The position numbers and the translations under genes were made by a program. Below the pieces are notes generated by a model, which made no database searches, had not been told where the DNA came from, and was given only the letters and a program-made list of their open reading frames with translations. Shown here in pieces: positions 5,342 to 8,843 of a stretch of 8,843 nt of DNA. The DNA is from Bacillota bacterium. Its GTDB lineage: Bacteria > Bacillota > Clostridia > Lachnospirales > Cellulosilyticaceae. The stretch is taken from contig JAEYNQ010000154.1 of assembly GCA_023412455.1 (NCBI GenBank), positions 1-8,843 of the forward strand, read 5' to 3'. Positions within the stretch are counted from its first letter, which is position 1. Each line of letters opens with the position of its first letter.

Positions 5342-6847
5342 ATGTCTAACGAATCTACGAAAAAACTGACTTTATATTCTCTTGTCCTCATGATATTTAC
5401 TTCTGTTTTTGGTTTTGCCAATATTCCTAGAGCCTTCTTTCTTATGGGCTATGCTGCTATCCCTTGGTATATATTAGGCGCTTTAGCCTTTTTTATTCCT
5501 TATGCTTTTATGATGGCAGAATATGGCGCCGCCTTTAAACAAGAAAAGGGAGGCATTTTTTCTTGGATGCAACGTTCCGTTGGGCCTAAATATGCCTTTA
5601 TTGGTACTTTTATGTGGTATGCTTCGTATCTCGTTTGGCAAGTCAATGTCTCCTCCAGTATTTGGATTCCTCTATCCAATGCCTTGTTTGGGGAAGACCG
5701 TACTGCACGCCTTGCTATTGCTGGACTCAACAGTACACAGGTTATCGGTATTCTAGGTGTCATTTGGGTTATGCTGGTTACCTTTATCTCTTCTCGGGGT
5801 ATTAATCGAATTAAAAAGGTTACTTCTATAGGTGGCTCTGCCATAGCTCTTCTTAATCTCGCTCTTCTTATAGGAGGCCTTATCATACTCTTTCTTAATG
5901 GTGGCCAGTTTGCTCAGCCTATTACTGATGTAGCTCGTAGTTTATCTACCTCTCCAAATCCTCAATACCGCTCTTCTCTTTCCATTATATCTTTCCTTAC
6001 TTATGCTATTTTTGCTTATGGTGGCATCGAAGCAGTAGGGGGATTGGTAGATCAAACAGAAAAAGCAGAAAGGACCTTCCCTAAGGGGGTTACCATTTCT
6101 GCTATCATTATTTCTATTGGTTACTCACTGGGAATCTTTCTCATTGGTATCTTTATTAATTGGCAAAATACCCTCTCTCTTCCTAACGTCAACACAGCCA
6201 ATGTGACTTATATTATCATGCAAAACCTGGGTTATGAGTTAGCTACTAGTTTTGGAGCCTCTCAAAATGCTGCCCTCCTAACAGGAGCATGGGTAGCTCG
6301 TTTTGCGGGATTGGCTATGTTCTTAGCCTTAACAGGGGCCTTTTTTACCTTGATTTATTCTCCTCTTAAACAACTTATTGGGGGCACACCTGCTGGTCTT
6401 TGGCCTAAAGCATGGACCGTTTTTAAAAATGATATGCCTGCCAGAGCCATGATTACTCAGTCTATTATAGTGAGCATTATTATCCTTCTCGTTTCTTTTG
6501 GGGGTGAAAATGCTTCTGCCTTCTTTAATAAGCTAGTGACCATGACTAATGTCGCTATGACTATTCCCTATATGTTCCTAGCTGCAGCCTTTCCTTTTTT
6601 CAAGAAAAAGGCAAGTATTTATCGTCCTTTTGAGGTCTATCACAATTATAATTGGGCCCTCATTGCCTCTATTGTGGTCACGGTAGTCATAGGCTTTGCC
6701 AATATTTTTTCTATTATTGAACCTGCACTTGTGAATAACAAATGGGTGGATAGTATTCTAACAGGAGGGGGGCCTATCCTCTTTGCCTTAGTTGCCTACT
6801 TCCTTTATTCTAGTTACGAAAAACGTCTTAAAAAACAAGCTCATTAG
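5342..6847 (+). CDS. yjeM: YjeM-type amino-acid permease (APC superfamily, glutamate/GABA family)
   Basis: This 501-residue integral membrane protein is the same length as E. coli YjeM (~500) and resembles it closely at the N-terminus: LILMIFTSVFGFAN-type sequence (here LVLMIFTSVFGFANIPRAFF, 14-33), FIPYAFMMAEYGAAF (51-65) and KGGIFSWMQRSVGPKYAFIG (69-88). TM1 carries the glycine-containing unwound stretch typical of APC transporters. A further APC landmark is AYGGIEAVGGLVDQTE (225-240), followed by AERTFPKG. About 12 membrane segments can be counted. YjeM is placed in the glutamate/gamma-aminobutyrate transporter group, but its substrate has not been established, so only amino-acid transport is a safe reading. 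GGGAGG (5330-5335) lies 6 nt before the ATG. The last 20 bp overlap the end of the opposing DUF116 gene, leaving no room for a separate terminator. No decarboxylase gene is adjacent, which argues against a GadC-like acid-resistance pair. Confidence 0.88.
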   Translation: MSNESTKKLTLYSLVLMIFTSVFGFANIPRAFFLMGYAAIPWYILGALAFFIPYAFMMAEYGAAFKQEKGGIFSWMQRSVGPKYAFIGTFMWYASYLVWQVNVSSSIWIPLSNALFGEDRTARLAIAGLNSTQVIGILGVIWVMLVTFISSRGINRIKKVTSIGGSAIALLNLALLIGGLIILFLNGGQFAQPITDVARSLSTSPNPQYRSSLSIISFLTYAIFAYGGIEAVGGLVDQTEKAERTFPKGVTISAIIISIGYSLGIFLIGIFINWQNTLSLPNVNTANVTYIIMQNLGYELATSFGASQNAALLTGAWVARFAGLAMFLALTGAFFTLIYSPLKQLIGGTPAGLWPKAWTVFKNDMPARAMITQSIIVSIIILLVSFGGENASAFFNKLVTMTNVAMTIPYMFLAAAFPFFKKKASIYRPFEVYHNYNWALIASIVVTVVIGFANIFSIIEPALVNNKWVDSILTGGGPILFALVAYFLYSSYEKRLKKQAH

Positions 6848-8066
6848 ACTTTAAAAGACTCTCTAAGCGCTTCTCATTAAGTTCTGTAACTAAACCCGCG
6901 GGATGCCAATGTTGCTTACAGCCACAATAATCTAGCAAAACACATTGTGGAATATATCCCATCCGTTTTGCCTTCCAACCACCGGATAAGAGATTGAGTA
7001 CACAAGCTATACCAATAAGGCCTATCCCTTCGTTTTTCTCCTGTACGTTTTGATAAAGCTCAGACTCATGGTGTATGACAAAAGTATGTCCTCCATAAGG
7101 CTGGGCAATTTTTTTGATGCGATATACGGGACAATAGGGTATACACTCCTTACAATCATACCCCTGGTGGGTGGAAACAGCTTGGCACTTCTCTCCTCTT
7201 GCTCTCATGCATCCTGGTAATAGGATCAGCTTTTCCTTTGTATGTAAAAAGGCTGGCCTAAAGGCCTCATTAAGTATCTCTGCCCCTACCATATTGAGAT
7301 AATATTCCAATAGCTGACGACTACAAAACAGTAGATCTTCCTTATTCTTATGTTTCTGTCTCACGGTTTGTCTATAGCTGGCCACATAAGGTGTATATTC
7401 CTCCAGTTGTATCTTACTTATTGTCTCAAAAAAAAGGGCTAAATCTTGTAGTTGCTTGGAAAATTCCATAAAGGCTTGAGAAGCTTTTACTTGTTTTTGC
7501 TTTTCTTCTAAAAACCCTTGCCAACTTCTTAAACGTCTGACTTCTTCTTCAAACTCCCCACTGGCTTGAAGCCAATCTAAAAATTCTTTTAACTGTAGAC
7601 AATTAGCAAGAGGAGGGCAAATAGCCTCCTTATCTTCTAAGAAATAAGGAAGGAGCCTCCCTTTTAGAGTGGAAAAAAATTGCTTTTGCCATTTTTTACC
7701 TCTCCTTAACTTCACAACTTGCCTAAGAAGTTTCTGAGTCACCTTATTTCTCCCTAAACTATATCCTCCATAAACCTTCCAAAGTACAGCCAGTGTGACT
7801 ATTTCAAGTCCATATTCTTGCTGTGTCCTTACTGTTTCTATATTATTACTTTTTATAAATAAACAAAAATCTCTTAAAATCCCCTCAAAGTCTTGTATCA
7901 CTCTTTTTAGCACAGTTTGTGCCACTTCTCTAACCCTTTTATAATAAGCCTCTGAATCTTCTTGGCCTAATCTTAAATCATAGGTAATCATCTCTTTTTT
8001 ATTTTGATGTTTTACAGGCTCCATTCTTTGTATCTCCCTATGTTTTTTTGTATGCGCTTTCCTCAT
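6828..8066 (-). CDS. DUF116 domain protein of unknown function
   Basis: This protein has up to 412 residues, with DUF116 in the C-terminal third. The conserved part runs from YYLNMVGAEILNEAFR (255-270) through ILLPGCMRARGEKCQA, DCKECIPYCPVY, GIGLIGIACVLNLLSGGWKA and IPQCVLLDYCGCKQHWH (372-388). It contains nine cysteines (286, 294, 305, 308, 312, 355, 375, 381, 383) plus His386 and His388, a pattern suggesting an iron-sulphur or other metal site. Residues 1-275 are charged and mostly helical-looking, with no domain I recognise; there is no signal peptide or membrane span. The start is uncertain: the first ATG (8066) lacks a good ribosome binding site, while the ATG at 8022-8024 (Met15) has GGGAG at 8034-8038 with 9-nt spacing, giving 398 residues. 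It lies ~40-80 bp behind the NudC-like gene on the same strand and is probably in its operon. No function can be assigned. Confidence 0.85.
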   Translation of the reverse strand: MRKAHTKKHREIQRMEPVKHQNKKEMITYDLRLGQEDSEAYYKRVREVAQTVLKRVIQDFEGILRDFCLFIKSNNIETVRTQQEYGLEIVTLAVLWKVYGGYSLGRNKVTQKLLRQVVKLRRGKKWQKQFFSTLKGRLLPYFLEDKEAICPPLANCLQLKEFLDWLQASGEFEEEVRRLRSWQGFLEEKQKQVKASQAFMEFSKQLQDLALFFETISKIQLEEYTPYVASYRQTVRQKHKNKEDLLFCSRQLLEYYLNMVGAEILNEAFRPAFLHTKEKLILLPGCMRARGEKCQAVSTHQGYDCKECIPYCPVYRIKKIAQPYGGHTFVIHHESELYQNVQEKNEGIGLIGIACVLNLLSGGWKAKRMGYIPQCVLLDYCGCKQHWHPAGLVTELNEKRLESLLKSNELVF

Positions 8067-8105
8067 TGCAGCTTTCTATGGGGTCTAGGTATTTACTCCT
8101 AAAAT

Positions 8106-8843
8106 CTATAACCCCAATAGCTCATTGATAATACTTCGGGCAATAGAAATAGGCGAAGGTAAAAGGGGCAGACATTCTTTGCTATACCACCCTGCATCTA
8201 CAATTTCTTCTTGATCAACTTGGATTTCACCACTCTCATACTCTGCTGTAAATCCTAGTATGAGGGAGTCTCCATTGTACCAAGGGGTACTTCCATAATA
8301 CTGGATGTTTTTAATCTGAATACCTACCTCTTCTTCTACCTCCCGTCTGACTGCCTGCTCTACACTCTCTCCTTGCTCCACATAACCGGCAATAATACTA
8401 TACAAGCCTTGTCTAAAATGCTCGTTATGGGCCAGTAAAAGCTTATCTCCTTTTTTTATGCCTACAATAATAGCTGGTGATATACGGGGGTAATTAACAG
8501 TACCACACCTTGGACAAATCTTGGCTCTCTCATTCTCTTTAAAATGGTTAGAACCACCACAATGTCCACAAAACAGTGTCCCATAATGCCAATTTAAAAA
8601 GGATCTCCCCCTTACGCATGTAAAAAACAAGTCTCTGTCTTCCACCCAACAAGCTTCATTGAGATAGACCCATTCAAACCCTTCAGGAAGAGCTACGTCT
8701 TCTTGCCATTCCCCACAGTAGCAGGGTATTTCTTTATAATAGCCCATAAAAAAGCGTTCCTTTAACCCCTCTTCTAGTTCCTTGCACTGACAAAACAATG
8801 GTGCTTTAACCCTTTCTCTTTCCTTTTGCAATAGAACATAGGA
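8106..8843 (-). CDS. nudC: NudC-like Nudix hydrolase (NAD diphosphatase family), 5' end open at window edge
   Basis: NudC enzymes hydrolyse NAD(H) to NMN(H) and AMP and can remove NAD caps from RNA. Numbering from the first in-frame TTG (8829-8831): zinc ribbon CGHC (88-91) and CPRC (106-109), then NYPRISPAIIVGI, a perfect Nudix box at 149-171 fitting GX5EX7REUXEEXGU (Gly149, Glu155, Arg163-Glu164, Glu167-Glu168, Gly170), and the C-terminal block AEYESGEIQVDQEEI...PLLPSPISIAR, closely matching E. coli NudC. The family signature SQPWPFPxS is instead STPWYNGDS (181-189), so substrate preference is uncertain. Two unusual CxC pairs (Cys14/16, Cys37/39) precede the ribbon. The frame stays open to the window edge (codons TCC TAT GTT CTA before the TTG), and no ribosome binding site precedes that TTG; the true start probably lies outside the window. 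The DUF116 gene follows closely. Confidence 0.85.
   Translation of the reverse strand, partial: SYVLLQKERERVKAPLFCQCKELEEGLKERFFMGYYKEIPCYCGEWQEDVALPEGFEWVYLNEACWVEDRDLFFTCVRGRSFLNWHYGTLFCGHCGGSNHFKENERAKICPRCGTVNYPRISPAIIVGIKKGDKLLLAHNEHFRQGLYSIIAGYVEQGESVEQAVRREVEEEVGIQIKNIQYYGSTPWYNGDSLILGFTAEYESGEIQVDQEEIVDAGWYSKECLPLLPSPISIARSIINELLGL

Noticed and set aside
5500..5886. Open frames of 60-130 codons on both strands inside yjeM
   Set aside because: They are out-of-frame shadows of a full-length permease with family-wide similarity, and none has a credible start site.
6895..6902. CCCGCGGG palindrome downstream of the yjeM stop
   Set aside because: It is a perfect dyad without loop or T-run, lying within the DUF116 coding region; it does not qualify as a terminator.
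8096..8100. AGGAG between the NudC-like and DUF116 genes as a DUF116 ribosome binding site
   Set aside because: No ATG, GTG or TTG follows at 5-10 nt, and an in-frame stop separates it from the DUF116 frame.

Overview
The window looks like chromosomal housekeeping DNA from a low-GC Firmicute of the class Clostridia, possibly a Lachnospirales relative. The evidence is A+T-rich DNA, strong AGGAGG-type ribosome binding sites, Clostridia-like versions of PtsI, HPr, DegV/FakB and DUF116, and the 5' end of a Firmicutes-type 16S rRNA. This placement is by eye; a 16S database comparison would settle it.

Layout. Positions 1-129 are the first ~129 nt of a 16S rRNA gene on the minus strand, running out of the left edge. 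Its ~180-nt leader (boxA-like element and hairpins) and a near-consensus promoter follow at 130-380. Diverging from it is a DUF368 polyprenyl-phosphate transporter gene (popT-type, 444-1325, plus strand). This gene converges on ptsI across a bidirectional hairpin terminator at 1351-1396. From 5160 down to 1437, four genes point the same way on the minus strand: a GDT1/TMEM165-type cation transporter, a DegV/FakB fatty-acid-binding protein, ptsH (HPr) and ptsI (Enzyme I). Recognisable promoters precede degV and ptsH, so this is probably three transcription units with possible read-through. A YjeM-type amino-acid permease (5342-6847, plus strand) diverges from the GDT1 gene. It overlaps by 20 bp, tail to tail, with a DUF116 gene (minus strand). 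The DUF116 gene lies behind a NudC-like Nudix hydrolase gene (minus strand) that is open to the right edge.

How the genes relate. HPr and Enzyme I are the general phosphotransfer pair of the PTS. HPr carries both His15 and the regulatory Ser46, so Firmicutes-style carbon-catabolite control is expected, although no sugar-specific EII gene and no hprK or ccpA gene is in view. FakB, the polyprenyl-phosphate transporter, the Mn/Ca exporter and the permease are separate envelope or membrane functions, with no sign of a shared pathway. The nudC-like/DUF116 pair is the only suggestive linkage.

I found no mobile element, CRISPR array, phage gene, toxin-antitoxin pair or defence system. The points most worth a second look are the altered substrate signature of the NudC-like protein, its pairing with an uncharacterised cysteine-rich DUF116 protein, the short C-terminus of Enzyme I, and the terminator-free overlap of yjeM and the DUF116 gene.
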